Source: Microbulbifer sp. MKSA007 (GTDB taxonomy: Bacteria; Pseudomonadota; Gammaproteobacteria; Pseudomonadales; Cellvibrionaceae). From it: a DNA stretch of 64,000 nt. The stretch lies in the NCBI GenBank assembly GCA_032615215.1, contig CP128433.1:3741501-3805500 (forward strand), read 5' to 3'. Positions 21,201-29,033 of the stretch are shown in pieces. The position numbers and the translations under genes are program-made. Below the pieces are notes generated by a model, which saw only the letters and a list, made by a program, of their open reading frames with translations, was not told where the DNA came from and did no database searches. Each line of letters opens with the position of its first letter. Positions within the stretch are counted from its first letter, which is position 1.

Positions 21201-21273
21201 TCCTTCTTGTATTCTTCCCAGTAACATCCCAGATAAAGGGCTATTGAAAGCAATAGATCATGTATCCAATTAG
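18250..21273 (+). CDS. secreted CBM2-glycosidase-CBM2-SGNH esterase protein
   Basis: This 1007-residue protein is modular. Signal peptide residues 1-23; first CBM2 about 26-129 (EWEDGYMASVVVRNTG, FGFNIRYSG); Pro-rich linker; a TIM-barrel-like glycosidase about 143-520; linker; second CBM2 about 548-650 (DWGNGFMANVVIYNKG); linker; SGNH hydrolase about 670-1000. In the glycosidase, Glu277 (GHWEGDW, strand 4 position) and Glu412 (FIGEYGYGE, strand 7) are the likely acid/base and nucleophile of a clan GH-A-like enzyme. I cannot assign a GH family. The SGNH triad is Ser678 (GDS), Asp957 and His960 (DPVHP), with block III LGTND at 834-838. CBM2 binds cellulose, xylan or chitin. The fusion suggests joint deacetylation and glycan cleavage. 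Confidence 0.85.
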   Translation: MHAKLLPLSVFSILTFLSLPSLAGQKCDVQMTIQSEWEDGYMASVVVRNTGTEPISDWELSWQWPSDQEVTHIWNATSAQDENLISVVGKQGYVRVPVGQAQSFGFNIRYSGGEKTPTHINASCNNTINKPDPTPPSQDLLDPLSQYNLILGTQTINPRYTFTDKGSLVESAEAIYSMGSNLLKIALSPSLYSELSNSGLDYQFKRILKEIPEFQQVLEMDFSIYMFWVEDSGSWMDNKGMSEEELNWQYDKIYSLAEYLLTEYNGSGKTFMIGHWEGDWNLVQKTDGTRDDSQETIPPKRLQGLIDWINIRQKAIDDAKANITHSDVNLYHYIEVNRVESAIQGKERITNAVLPHTNVDLVSYSAYDLTTKEKHSDFATLHSELTSALEFINSNLPKKSGLPFEKRVFIGEYGYGESWFKDWGARSGEAQDLLSRNVIKTALQWGAPFILYWQMYDNEYDSWISEFTGYWLIDKDGNKKEIYKTHQEYYKDARAFLDNYYMENSSLPSESEFRAYALKWFESSKTPPPQPKPDTPPTVPEEPGEPSGQCNVEYTVQNDWGNGFMANVVIYNKGKTSLDKWQLQWNWQGNQSITHFWNAQIAESNGTITVTSESSIPPGEAQAFGFNADYSGENIPPIIIGNCTGTLTTEPSQPSQPPNQPNEHSDNSSIKLWFIGDSITYGMTTLPYNSNGFRSQIWGYLAKAADGNSIFPIDQESTSEQLILKYNGKQLETIGTITGPTGPDDMSQQTKNYWHSGIPGATTSDLLCYLDPIGHQITPGYNFTNCLNSIKNFNQFLSEMCMEGETSSGWLTNQACNLTRDITSEDSVVIPIQLGTNDITFLSMNNAIDCSLPIEENSESAQKLNMVVSKIISSPNNIQGMSITDRIQNYFESIDIPTEKIAFVISTIPRRSDLDGQDPKNYCTDFYNQKIRKSLSEASNTKNIFLADQENIVPTGDPVHPTTEGHKIMACNLLYGKNLGHSDIPSCILPSNIPDKGLLKAIDHVSN

Positions 21274-21292
21274 CTAGGATTTCGCTTAACAG

Positions 21293-21326
21293 GCCCTGAT
21301 TAAAAATTTTCAGGGCGCTGCTTTTA
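21293..21326 (+). terminator. rho-independent terminator of the CBM2 enzyme gene
   Basis: GCCCTGA and TCAGGGC pair around a 10-base AT loop, followed by GCTGCTTTT, 20 bases after the stop codon. Confidence 0.55.
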
Positions 21327-21378
21327 CTCACCAATAACTTTGGGAGCCTTTATAAACCCGCCTTCTATATTAGCCGGC

Positions 21379-22509
21379 CTAACTCTGAACCAGATTTAAT
21401 AACTGCTTCCTATATTCTGCCCAAATCACTTTCCCTGAGAAATTACTTAAATCAACTTTTTTTAATTTTGAACCCGATAGAATTGACAAAAACATTGATT
21501 CCAGCTTTTTTACTGCATCATTACAGTCTGAATAACAGAAGTTCTCGGAATAGAACTCTGGGTAGCACTGTTCATCTGGCACCAGTGGAGTCGCACCGAG
21601 AATAGCTGCTTCCATCACCGCCAGCCCCTGGAATTCATGGTAAGCCGTAGAAAGGAATATATGGCTATGTCGCAGTACTTGACGATAGTCTTTAGCGCTT
21701 TCGAGATACCCGAGTACCAATAAATGGTCGGCAAACTCTTCTTGTATTTGAGCAAACTCAGCAGGGCTATTACGAAATGACTGCCCCATTAGATTAACAA
21801 GAAACTTAACATTTCTGGCTTTCAAGCCCCGAAGGATATCCAGCAATCGGTCCGCGCCTTTGTCATATTCCCAACGGGCCGCCCAACTGATAATCAAAGT
21901 ATCTTGACCTATCTCGCCCCCATAAATGCTCTCTGCGCAGGAGCTCCAGGAAAAGGCCTCTTCAGTTTTCGCACTATCAAAAACGATGTCTTCTATTGGC
22001 ACAGGAAGAACTCGCGACTTTTCCTCAATCTCCTCACAAATTCCGGGAGGAACACAATCAGGAAAGCGCTTGAGTAATTTCTTTACTCCTCCTAACAAGG
22101 TACTGCGGTTGTATTCAGAGTTGAACAAGACCAGATCACCGGACAAGGCCGTGTAAATATTCAACAACTGGGGTTCTACCGATCGAAACGCATCAGAGCT
22201 CACTGGGTAAGCAAATTGATTCTCATGAAAATATACAACTGTAGGCACCCTAACGATTTCAGGAACTAAACCGCACAAGGCACTTAGATCGGTCATTGAG
22301 GTTGTAACAATAAGGTCCCAACGCTGCTTCAATATTTGCGCAGTTTCCCCACGGCCCCAGGAAAGGCTATTACCGCGAATTCGCCAGCTAAAGTATCGCG
22401 GTGGTAAGGTTAGTACGGTCCATTGCCAATCAGAAAATGCCGCTACCAGCCCTTTACGCCATCGCTTGTGACTGTCCGCATCATAAGCGGAGAGTAATAA
22501 AACTTTCAT
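21379..22509 (-). CDS. tRNA-queuosine alpha-mannosyltransferase-like glycosyltransferase (DUF3524)
   Basis: The 376-residue protein begins MKVLLLSAYDADSHKRW and contains VVYFHENQFAYP, both hallmarks of the DUF3524/GTDC1 family, with a C-terminal GT-B nucleotide-sugar domain (ISWAARWEYDKGADRLL, GLAVMEAAILGATPLVPD). The animal member mannosylates queuosine in tRNA(Asp). Whether bacterial members do exactly that is inference from homology. It would act in the cytoplasm on tRNA. It follows the dehydrogenase gene after a 66-base gap holding a hairpin, so it may have its own promoter. Confidence 0.8.
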   Translation of the reverse strand: MKVLLLSAYDADSHKRWRKGLVAAFSDWQWTVLTLPPRYFSWRIRGNSLSWGRGETAQILKQRWDLIVTTSMTDLSALCGLVPEIVRVPTVVYFHENQFAYPVSSDAFRSVEPQLLNIYTALSGDLVLFNSEYNRSTLLGGVKKLLKRFPDCVPPGICEEIEEKSRVLPVPIEDIVFDSAKTEEAFSWSSCAESIYGGEIGQDTLIISWAARWEYDKGADRLLDILRGLKARNVKFLVNLMGQSFRNSPAEFAQIQEEFADHLLVLGYLESAKDYRQVLRHSHIFLSTAYHEFQGLAVMEAAILGATPLVPDEQCYPEFYSENFCYSDCNDAVKKLESMFLSILSGSKLKKVDLSNFSGKVIWAEYRKQLLNLVQS

Positions 22510-22533
22510 TAAATAGTAACAAGAAGAAGCGGC

Positions 22534-22557
22534 ACCGGGATCAAACTTAACCCCGGT
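22534..22557 (-). terminator. possible terminator hairpin
   Basis: ACCGGG and CCCGGT pair across a 12-base loop just past the stop of the dehydrogenase gene. The minus-strand sequence that follows is pyrimidine-rich (GCTTCTTCTTGTT) but not a clean T run. Confidence 0.4.
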
Positions 22558-22575
22558 AGCTATTGATCGGAGGGG

Positions 22576-23457
22576 TTAATCGAAAGAGCGCACATTCATT
22601 AATCGTGCAAACAAGCTGGAAGTATCCCAACGAGCACCACCAATAGCTTGTACCTCACTATAAAACTGGTCTACCAGGGCAGTTACGGGCAGTAAAGCTC
22701 CGTTATGTTGTGCCTCTTGAAGGACTATAGCCAAATCCTTACGCATCCAGTCCACAGCAAAACCGTGGTCATACTCGCCAGCTAACATAGTTTTTGAGCG
22801 GTTTTCCATTTGCCAGCTCTGTGCCGCCCCCTTGGATATCACATTGACAACCTGCTCTCCATCGAGGCCAGCTGCCTTGGCAAAATGTAAACCTTCAGCA
22901 AGCCCCTGAACGACACCCGCGATACAAATTTGATTGACCATTTTACACAGCTGGCCGCTACCTACTGGCCCCATCAGGTTACTCGCCCGCGCATAACAGT
23001 CGATAAGAGGTTGCACTTTATCAAAGTCTGCCTTATCGCCCCCAAACATAACCGTTAAAGCACCATTCTCAGCGCCGGCCTGGCCTCCAGAGACAGGGGC
23101 ATCCAGAAAACCGATTCCCTTTTCGCCAGCTGCAACTGCCAATTCCCGAGCAACATCGGCAGAGGCTGTTGTATGATCTACAAACAAAGCCCCGTCACCC
23201 ATACTCGTGAATGCCCCCTGCTCTCCTGTCACCACCTGGCGGAGATCGTTGTCATTGCCTACACAGGCAAAAACAACCTCCGCGCCCTTTGCGGCTTCAG
23301 CGGGCGTTGCAAAGCTCTCTCCATCATATTCTTGTAGCCATTGATCCGCACGGCTAACAGTGCGATTGTAAATTCGCACCATGTGGCCAGCATTAGAAAG
23401 ATGCCCCGCCATGGGATATCCCATCACCCCCAAGCCAATAAATGCAACTGTTGCCAT
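22576..23457 (-). CDS. NAD(P)-dependent beta-hydroxyacid dehydrogenase
   Basis: The protein of about 293 residues belongs to the 3-hydroxyisobutyrate dehydrogenase/tartronate semialdehyde reductase family. It has the Rossmann motif FIGLGVMGYPMAGHL, the substrate-binding signature DAPVSGGQAGAENG and the catalytic lysine region GQLCKMVNQ. The exact hydroxyacid cannot be told. The ATG at 23457 starts the conserved strand and follows the uppP stop by five bases, so tsaB-uppP and this gene form an operon. An ATG nine bases upstream would overlap uppP. Confidence 0.85.
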   Translation of the reverse strand: MATVAFIGLGVMGYPMAGHLSNAGHMVRIYNRTVSRADQWLQEYDGESFATPAEAAKGAEVVFACVGNDNDLRQVVTGEQGAFTSMGDGALFVDHTTASADVARELAVAAGEKGIGFLDAPVSGGQAGAENGALTVMFGGDKADFDKVQPLIDCYARASNLMGPVGSGQLCKMVNQICIAGVVQGLAEGLHFAKAAGLDGEQVVNVISKGAAQSWQMENRSKTMLAGEYDHGFAVDWMRKDLAIVLQEAQHNGALLPVTALVDQFYSEVQAIGGARWDTSSLFARLMNVRSFD

Positions 23458-23462
23458 TTCCT

Positions 23463-24260
23463 CTACCCCCATACCATCCAAATAAGTATTACACCGAGAA
23501 CCAAGCGATAAATCGCGAATGGAGCCATCCCAATGCGGCTAATAAATTGAAGGAAAAAATGAATACACAAATAAGCACTAATACAAGATAAAACGGTACC
23601 AAGCAGCAAGTCATTCCATGGAACACTTTCCAGCGCAAGTAATTCAATCGTTAACAAAATAGCGCTGAGGGCAATAACAGGAATAGACATCAGGAACGAA
23701 AAGCGCGCTGCAGCCTCTCTCTTCATGCCAAGCATCAAACCAGCAGTCATTGTGATACCAGAGCGGGAGGTGCCAGGGATTAGGGCCAACACCTGTGATA
23801 AGCCAATCAGAAGTGCTTTTTTCCAATTTAACTGGGCTAGAGATTCGACCCTGCGCCCCTTTGCATCAGCCCACCACAGTAAAATACCAAAGCCAATAGT
23901 CGTAGCAGCGATAACACCGGCTGAACGCAGGTAAGTTTCTATGAACCCTTTGAATACCAGGCCTATCAGTCCCACAGGTATAGTGGCGAGAACAATTAAC
24001 CAGGCCAGCCGCCCCTCATCGGTAAATTGTTTATCCGTAAATCCTCCTAGACCATCCCTAATCAGCACCCAAATATCTTTGCGGAAATAGAAAACTACTG
24101 CCAGTAAAGAGCCAAAATGAACAGCAACATCGAAGGCCAGCCCCTGGTCCTGCCAACCCAATACCTCAGAAGGTAAGATCAAGTGCGCGGAACTGGAGAT
24201 GGGCAGAAACTCTGTCAGCCCCTGTATCAGGGCCAAAATTACAATCTGAAATGTTTCCAT
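23463..24260 (-). CDS. uppP: undecaprenyl-diphosphatase
   Basis: The 265-residue integral membrane protein recycles undecaprenyl diphosphate to the monophosphate carrier used for peptidoglycan and surface glycans. Signatures are ALIQGLTEFLPISSSAHLIL (first catalytic loop) and LALIPGTSRSGITMTAGL (second loop with the essential Arg/Ser). About eight hydrophobic helices fit BacA/UppP. It sits six bases after tsaB and five before the dehydrogenase gene. Confidence 0.96.
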   Translation of the reverse strand: METFQIVILALIQGLTEFLPISSSAHLILPSEVLGWQDQGLAFDVAVHFGSLLAVVFYFRKDIWVLIRDGLGGFTDKQFTDEGRLAWLIVLATIPVGLIGLVFKGFIETYLRSAGVIAATTIGFGILLWWADAKGRRVESLAQLNWKKALLIGLSQVLALIPGTSRSGITMTAGLMLGMKREAAARFSFLMSIPVIALSAILLTIELLALESVPWNDLLLGTVLSCISAYLCIHFFLQFISRIGMAPFAIYRLVLGVILIWMVWG

Positions 24261-24266
24261 GTGTTA

Positions 24267-24965
24267 TTAAGATCGGATTTTTTGTCTTTTCTTCCAAGTC
24301 ACTTCATTGCGCAAATAAACAGGCTCAAGCTCTTCAGCGGTCACTGTATGACCCTGCTCCCATAGTGGTACTGCCAGCTGCGCTATATCCCGAGCGTGAA
24401 TGAGACTGGCTTGATCAACGGCAGCCAATAACGCCCCTTCAAAAGCCTCATAATGTAATCCCGGGCCCGCCCCATAGATCGGAGTACAAATCTCCGATTT
24501 CTCTAAAGACAGCAGAACCTCCTCCGGGTTCTGTACCGCCTCCGGGATCAAGCTATCGCAGGGAGAGTCACTGGAGTAAACCCCCCAATATACTTGTTGC
24601 ATACGAGCATCCAGCATTGCCACGACCGGTGACTGTCCCCAGTCCGGGTGCGATCGCCGAGCTCCAAGTGCTAGGGCTGCGAGGCTGGAAACCGGAACCA
24701 CTGGTAGATCTGCAGCATAAGCCAACCCCTGCACACTACTAATTGCTATACGGAGACCAGTAAATGACCCCGGCCCGCGGCTGACAGCAAGAGCATCCAG
24801 GCCTGCCAGCTTTATGCCGGCTTCTGCGAGAACGTCATCCACCATTGGCAAAAGGCGACGAGTGTGATCGCGCTCTGCCTGTACAAAACGCTCAATCAGC
24901 TGGCCATCAGATATGAGAGCAACAGAACAGGCGCCCGACGTTGTATCCAGGGCAAGTATTTTCAC
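24267..24965 (-). CDS. tsaB: tRNA threonylcarbamoyladenosine biosynthesis protein TsaB
   Basis: TsaB is the scaffold partner of TsaD in making t6A at tRNA position 37. The ASKHA-fold start KILALDTTSGACSVAL is clear, and SRGPGSFTGLRI is the family's signature loop. I chose the GTG at 24965 because it gives the standard TsaB length (232 residues) and start. Upstream in-frame ATG codons exist at 24986 and 25010. The ribosome-binding site is weak. It is co-transcribed with uppP, six bases downstream. Confidence 0.93.
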   Translation of the reverse strand: MKILALDTTSGACSVALISDGQLIERFVQAERDHTRRLLPMVDDVLAEAGIKLAGLDALAVSRGPGSFTGLRIAISSVQGLAYAADLPVVPVSSLAALALGARRSHPDWGQSPVVAMLDARMQQVYWGVYSSDSPCDSLIPEAVQNPEEVLLSLEKSEICTPIYGAGPGLHYEAFEGALLAAVDQASLIHARDIAQLAVPLWEQGHTVTAEELEPVYLRNEVTWKKRQKIRS

Positions 24966-25052
24966 AGCGTTCTTAATCCTGGTCATAAAAAAGGGAGGGA
25001 ATTGTGGCACGGGAGCGGAGGGGAGTCATGCCCAATATCGCAACCCGCAACT

Positions 25053-25080
25053 AAAAAACCCCGGACTAACCGGGGTTTAT
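25053..25080 (-). terminator. rho-independent terminator after the H1-like gene
   Basis: CCCCGG 25059-25064 and CCGGGG 25070-25075 form a GC-rich stem with loop ACTAA. On the minus strand it is followed by six T residues. It separates the H1-like gene from tsaB. Confidence 0.85.
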
Positions 25081-25125
25081 GAGGAGCCTGCCAAAGTTCA
25101 CATCGTTGAGCCCATATATATGACC

Positions 25126-25922
25126 CTAGGCGGCCTTTTTCGGTGGCCGACCTCGACGGGCAGCACCAGCCTTCGGTGGACGGCCGCGACGGGCTGGAGC
25201 CTTCTTAGCAGCTGCTGTCGCAGTCGCTTTCTTGGGTCGTCCGACTCTTTTTGCTGGCTTAGCCGCTGAAGTTGCCTTCTTTGGACGGCCGGCTTTTTCG
25301 CCGTCGCTGTAGCGGCCTTCTTGGGGCGTCCGGGCTTTTTCGCTGCTGTGGCCTTGGCTGCAGGTTTCTTCTTGGCCTTTTGAGTTTCGGCTTTTAATTT
25401 GGCTTTAGCCTTCTTCTCTAACTCTTTAACTTTAGCGGCAGCTTTCTTTGCAGCTGCTTTAACCTTAGCTTCAGCCTTCTTCTCAGCAGCCTTCAATTTC
25501 TTGGCATGAGCCTTTTCTTTGGTTTTTACCCAGCGTGTTTCAAATGCCTTGAGTGCGGCAGCTAACTCTTTATCTGCTTTGCTGGAGAGGCTCTTAGAGA
25601 GACTTTCCACCTTTTCTTTTGCAGCAGCTTCAGCCATATGTACGGCATCCATAGCCTTAGCTTTGGCAAGATCCATCTTTGCCGCTGCCAGCTTGGCGCG
25701 TAAATCCTTTGCCTTACTATTGGCACTGGCCAGCGAAGTTTTCGCTGTTGCCGCATTACTTTTCTGCGCTCGAGCCTTAGCCTTAGCAACACGGTCCATT
25801 TGCGCATCCAGCGATTTGGTCGCTGAATCTACCGCCTTCTGCGCTTTCACGACCGCTGGCGACGCTGCGGTCGCACTAGTTGCTCGTTTCGCGCGTGTAC
25901 CTTTTTTTACTACTCTTGCCAT
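25126..25922 (-). pseudogene. histone H1-like/AlgP-like Lys-Ala-rich AT-hook protein, frameshifted near the 3' end
   Basis: The protein has an N-terminal MARVVKK, a long Ala/Lys-rich coiled-coil region (about residues 20-200) and a C-terminal AT-hook tail. As sequenced, the frame leaves the tail after KKPGRPKKAATATAKKP. Restoring one G at the plus-strand CC 25289-25290 yields further hooks (GRPKKAT, VGRPKKAT, RRGRPPKAG, RRGRPPKKAA), a stop at 25126-25128 and 265 residues. Without it the frame runs to 25098 with an unrelated Arg/Gln-rich tail. Such proteins bind and compact DNA. In Pseudomonas AlgP is a related regulator linked to alginate. The start at 25922 has GAGGAG upstream. The frame break is probably a sequence error. 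Confidence 0.8.
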
Positions 25923-26188
25923 CCCTTGTCTCCTCACTGAAAGAAGAAGTACATCCAAAAGTGTGCCGGCAGCATTGCCTTTTAGCTATCGAATAAAAAC
26001 TGGAATCGGCCGTTTTTATTACTTATGCAGAGCGCCGCACCGCCTATTTCGATACAACTTTATCAAAGTTAATAAAAATACCCGGCATTGCAAGTAAAAA
26101 AGCGAAAAATGAGAAACTTTTTATAAAAAAAGTATATTTTTCTTATCAATTTTCACTTTTGGGTCCCGTTTTAGCACTTTGGTAGAAA

Positions 26189-27187
26189 TTATTTTGTCCC
26201 ATTGAGCTTAGTTTGCACAATTCCCGCAAGCGCCTCTATATGATCCTCACGCAAATTTAATGCGGGAATATATCGGTAGTCACTGCCCCCAGCATCAATA
26301 AAATTAGCGCGATTCTCTACCGAAATTTCTTCCAATGTTTCCAGGCAATCCGCAGAAAAAGCCGGGCAAATTACATCGACACTACTAACTCCTGTTTTAC
26401 CCCATTCAATAAGGGTCTTATCGGTGTATGGCTGCAACCACTCTGCCTTACCAAAGCGCGATTGAAATGTGACTTGCCACTTATCCTCACTGATTTCTAG
26501 TTCATCCGCTAATAACCGTGCGGTTTCCATGCAATGGCGATAATAGGGGTCCCCCTTATCAACATTGGCTTTTGGGATACCGTGAAATGAAAGTAACAAT
26601 TTTTCCGCTGGCCCTGCTTTTTCCCAGTGTTCTTTTACTGAATTGGCCAGGGATTTTATGTAGAGGGGATTTTGGTAATAATCTCGAATCAGAGAAATAT
26701 CCGGAATATCGCGACTATTGCGAAAAATTTGCGCCACCTGATCATAAATTGCTGCAGTTGTGGTAGCCGAATATTGGGGATATAGGGGAAGCACTATAAA
26801 AGACTCAAAACCTTTCTTGCGCAGAGTTTCTATGGTGTTGTCGAGGCGGGGCTCACCATAAGTCATGGCATATTCAACAGCGACATCGCAACCTTTTACT
26901 TTTAAACGCTGCTGCAACAGCTCTGCTTGCTTCTGCGTATAGTAGAGAAGCGGCGATCCTTCCACTTTTGTTTCATCTGCACTGCTATTCCATATTTCCG
27001 CATAGGCAGGGGCAATACGTTGTGGACGAAAAGGCAGTACCAAGCAGTTCAATATGGTCAGCCAGATTGGCCGCGGTATCTCGACAACCCTCGGATCTGA
27101 AAGGAATTCCCGCAAAAAACTTCTTACTGCTGTAGGTGTAGGCTCAGCTGGAGTACCTAAATTCATCAAAATTATTGCCGTAGACAT
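26189..27187 (-). CDS. hemH: ferrochelatase
   Basis: The 332-residue enzyme inserts ferrous iron into protoporphyrin IX, the last step of heme synthesis. Family features are MNLGTPAEPTPTAVRSFL at the N-terminus, the active-site histidine in LLSFHGIPKANVDKGDPY, and CPAFSADCLETLEEI near the C-terminus. It is preceded by the adk terminator on the same strand, so it probably has its own promoter. Confidence 0.95.
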   Translation of the reverse strand: MSTAIILMNLGTPAEPTPTAVRSFLREFLSDPRVVEIPRPIWLTILNCLVLPFRPQRIAPAYAEIWNSSADETKVEGSPLLYYTQKQAELLQQRLKVKGCDVAVEYAMTYGEPRLDNTIETLRKKGFESFIVLPLYPQYSATTTAAIYDQVAQIFRNSRDIPDISLIRDYYQNPLYIKSLANSVKEHWEKAGPAEKLLLSFHGIPKANVDKGDPYYRHCMETARLLADELEISEDKWQVTFQSRFGKAEWLQPYTDKTLIEWGKTGVSSVDVICPAFSADCLETLEEISVENRANFIDAGGSDYRYIPALNLREDHIEALAGIVQTKLNGTK

Positions 27188-27310
27188 AAACCGCCCCGTT
27201 AGAAATCTTATCCTTTCAAGAAATCCTGCCAGTTATCGGGCAGGGAAGAGCGCATACTGCCAGGCCAATACCGCCGTGATCAACTCGCTCTATATCACTT
27301 CTGGAGATAC

Positions 27311-27340
27311 AAAAAAGCCCCCAAGTGGGGGCTTTTAAAA
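27311..27340 (-). terminator. rho-independent terminator of adk
   Basis: GCCCCC and GGGGGC pair around AAGT. On the minus strand the stem is followed by TTTTTT. It lies 17 bases after the adk stop. Confidence 0.85.
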
Positions 27341-27356
27341 AATGTTAGCGATGATC

Positions 27357-28010
27357 TCAGCTGAGAGCTTCCAACACTTTCTCGCGAATCTCATCCATAC
27401 CGCCAACACCCATTACCTTGCTGTACTTGGGAGCCGCTTCAGGAGAGCGTGCTTCCAGCTCGCGATAGAAGCCTACCAGCGGTGCCGTCTGCTCGTGATA
27501 AACCGCCAAACGGTTGCGAACAGTTTCTTCAGTATCATCTGTACGCTGGATCAGTGCCTCGCCAGTCACATCATCGACACCCTCAGCCTTGGGCGGGTTG
27601 TATACGATGTGATAGACGCGACCAGAGTTTTCATGAACCCGGCGGCCCGAGAGACGCTTTACGATTTCTTCATCGTCAACAGCTATCTCCAGAACATGAT
27701 CGATATGTACATCGGCTTCCAGAAGGGCTTCAGCCTGAGGAATGGTGCGAGGGAAACCATCGAACAGGAACCCTTTAGCGCAGTCTTCCTGGGCAATGCG
27801 CTCTTTAACTAACGCAATGATCAGGTCGTCAGAAACCAATTTTCCCGCGTCCATAACATCCTTGGCCTGTAGGCCAAGAGGGGTACCCGCCTTCACCGCA
27901 GCGCGAAGCATATCGCCGGTGGAGATCTGCGGAATGCCGAACTTCTCTGTTATGAATTGAGCCTGAGTGCCCTTGCCGGCTCCCGGCGCGCCCAAGAGAA
28001 TAATTCGCAT
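27357..28010 (-). CDS. adk: adenylate kinase
   Basis: The 217-residue enzyme interconverts ATP, ADP and AMP. It has the P-loop GAPGAGKGTQ, the AMP-binding STGDMLR, FDGFPRT, and the long LID domain starting SGRRVHENSGRVYH. The LID lacks the four zinc cysteines, as in other gammaproteobacteria. A strong hairpin terminator follows. Confidence 0.97.
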   Translation of the reverse strand: MRIILLGAPGAGKGTQAQFITEKFGIPQISTGDMLRAAVKAGTPLGLQAKDVMDAGKLVSDDLIIALVKERIAQEDCAKGFLFDGFPRTIPQAEALLEADVHIDHVLEIAVDDEEIVKRLSGRRVHENSGRVYHIVYNPPKAEGVDDVTGEALIQRTDDTEETVRNRLAVYHEQTAPLVGFYRELEARSPEAAPKYSKVMGVGGMDEIREKVLEALS

Positions 28011-28186
28011 GTTCAGTAAGCCTCCAATACTATCGACGAACCAAAAGCCGCCGCGCTAAAAGAGCGCTACCTTACACTCACACCTCAGATTGGGCAAGAT
28101 TGCTACCGATACCCCCACAATCCATACAAACCACAGAGTACTAAAAGGGGCTTAAAGCTCCGCTCTATGTAAGCCTGTTAAGATCC

Positions 28187-29014
28187 CTAGCTATCAGCAC
28201 CGGGCTCCCGCTGAACTTTGGCCTTGTCCCAAAGTCTGTCCAGTTCCTCCAGCGTTGCCTCTGATACTTGCCGACCTTCACTGTGTAAACTGGACTCAAC
28301 ATAACCAAAACGCCGCTCAAATTTCCTGCTACACCCCCGCAAAGCTGCCTCAGGATCAACCTTCAGGTGGCGGGATGCATTCACACAAGAGAAAAGCAGA
28401 TCCCCCAGCTCCTCCTTTGCATGCTCCGTATCCCCATTTGTCACGGCCTCCCGCAACTCTGCAACCTCTTCCCCAATCTTATCGAGGACACCATCAATAT
28501 TGGGCCAGTCAAAACCGACACGGGAGGCGCGCTTCTGTAATTTGGCTGCACGCGTCAAAGCCGGAAGACCCACAGCTACTCCTGCCAGGGTTCCTGCATC
28601 CCCTTTGGCAGTGCGTTCGGCCTCTTTAATCGCCTCCCAATTCCTCTTTACTTCAGCTTCATCAAGAGCTTCGGCAGAGCGGTCGCCGTAGAGGGTTCCA
28701 CTTGGAAAGACATGGGGATGCCTGCGCACTAGTTTGCGTACCAAAGTGTCAACAATCTGGGGGAAATCAAAGTGGTCTTTCTCACGCCCTAACTGGGCAT
28801 AAAAAATGACTTGGAAGAGCAGATCTCCGAGCTCTTCGTGCAGGTGCTCAAAGTCTTCCTGCTCAATAGCCTCTGCTACCTCATAGGCCTCTTCAATCGT
28901 AGAGGGGACAATACTGGCAAAGTCCTGTTTCAGGTCCCAAGGGCAACCGCCCTCAGGGCTGCGAAGCTGAGCCATCAAGTGGAGGAGGTCCTCCACAGAA
29001 TAATTATTTTCCAC
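28187..29014 (-). CDS. mazG: nucleoside triphosphate pyrophosphohydrolase MazG
   Basis: The 275-residue protein has two tandem MazG domains. The first contains CPWDLKQ and EEAYEVAEAIE...EELGDLLFQV, the second EEVAELREA and EELGDLLFSCVN, with the acidic metal-binding helices visible in both. MazG hydrolyses NTPs to NMPs and can lower ppGpp by depleting precursors. It follows relA by 19 bases, the same order as in Escherichia coli, which suggests joint control of the stringent response. Confidence 0.95.
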   Translation of the reverse strand: MENNYSVEDLLHLMAQLRSPEGGCPWDLKQDFASIVPSTIEEAYEVAEAIEQEDFEHLHEELGDLLFQVIFYAQLGREKDHFDFPQIVDTLVRKLVRRHPHVFPSGTLYGDRSAEALDEAEVKRNWEAIKEAERTAKGDAGTLAGVAVGLPALTRAAKLQKRASRVGFDWPNIDGVLDKIGEEVAELREAVTNGDTEHAKEELGDLLFSCVNASRHLKVDPEAALRGCSRKFERRFGYVESSLHSEGRQVSEATLEELDRLWDKAKVQREPGADS

Positions 29015-29033
29015 GTTATTCCTTACTCAGCGT

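Noticed and set aside
25519..26097. 192-codon open frame on the plus strand, Ala/Leu-rich
   Set aside because: It is antisense to the Lys/Ala-rich H1-like gene; the skewed codons of that gene leave the opposite strand open by composition.
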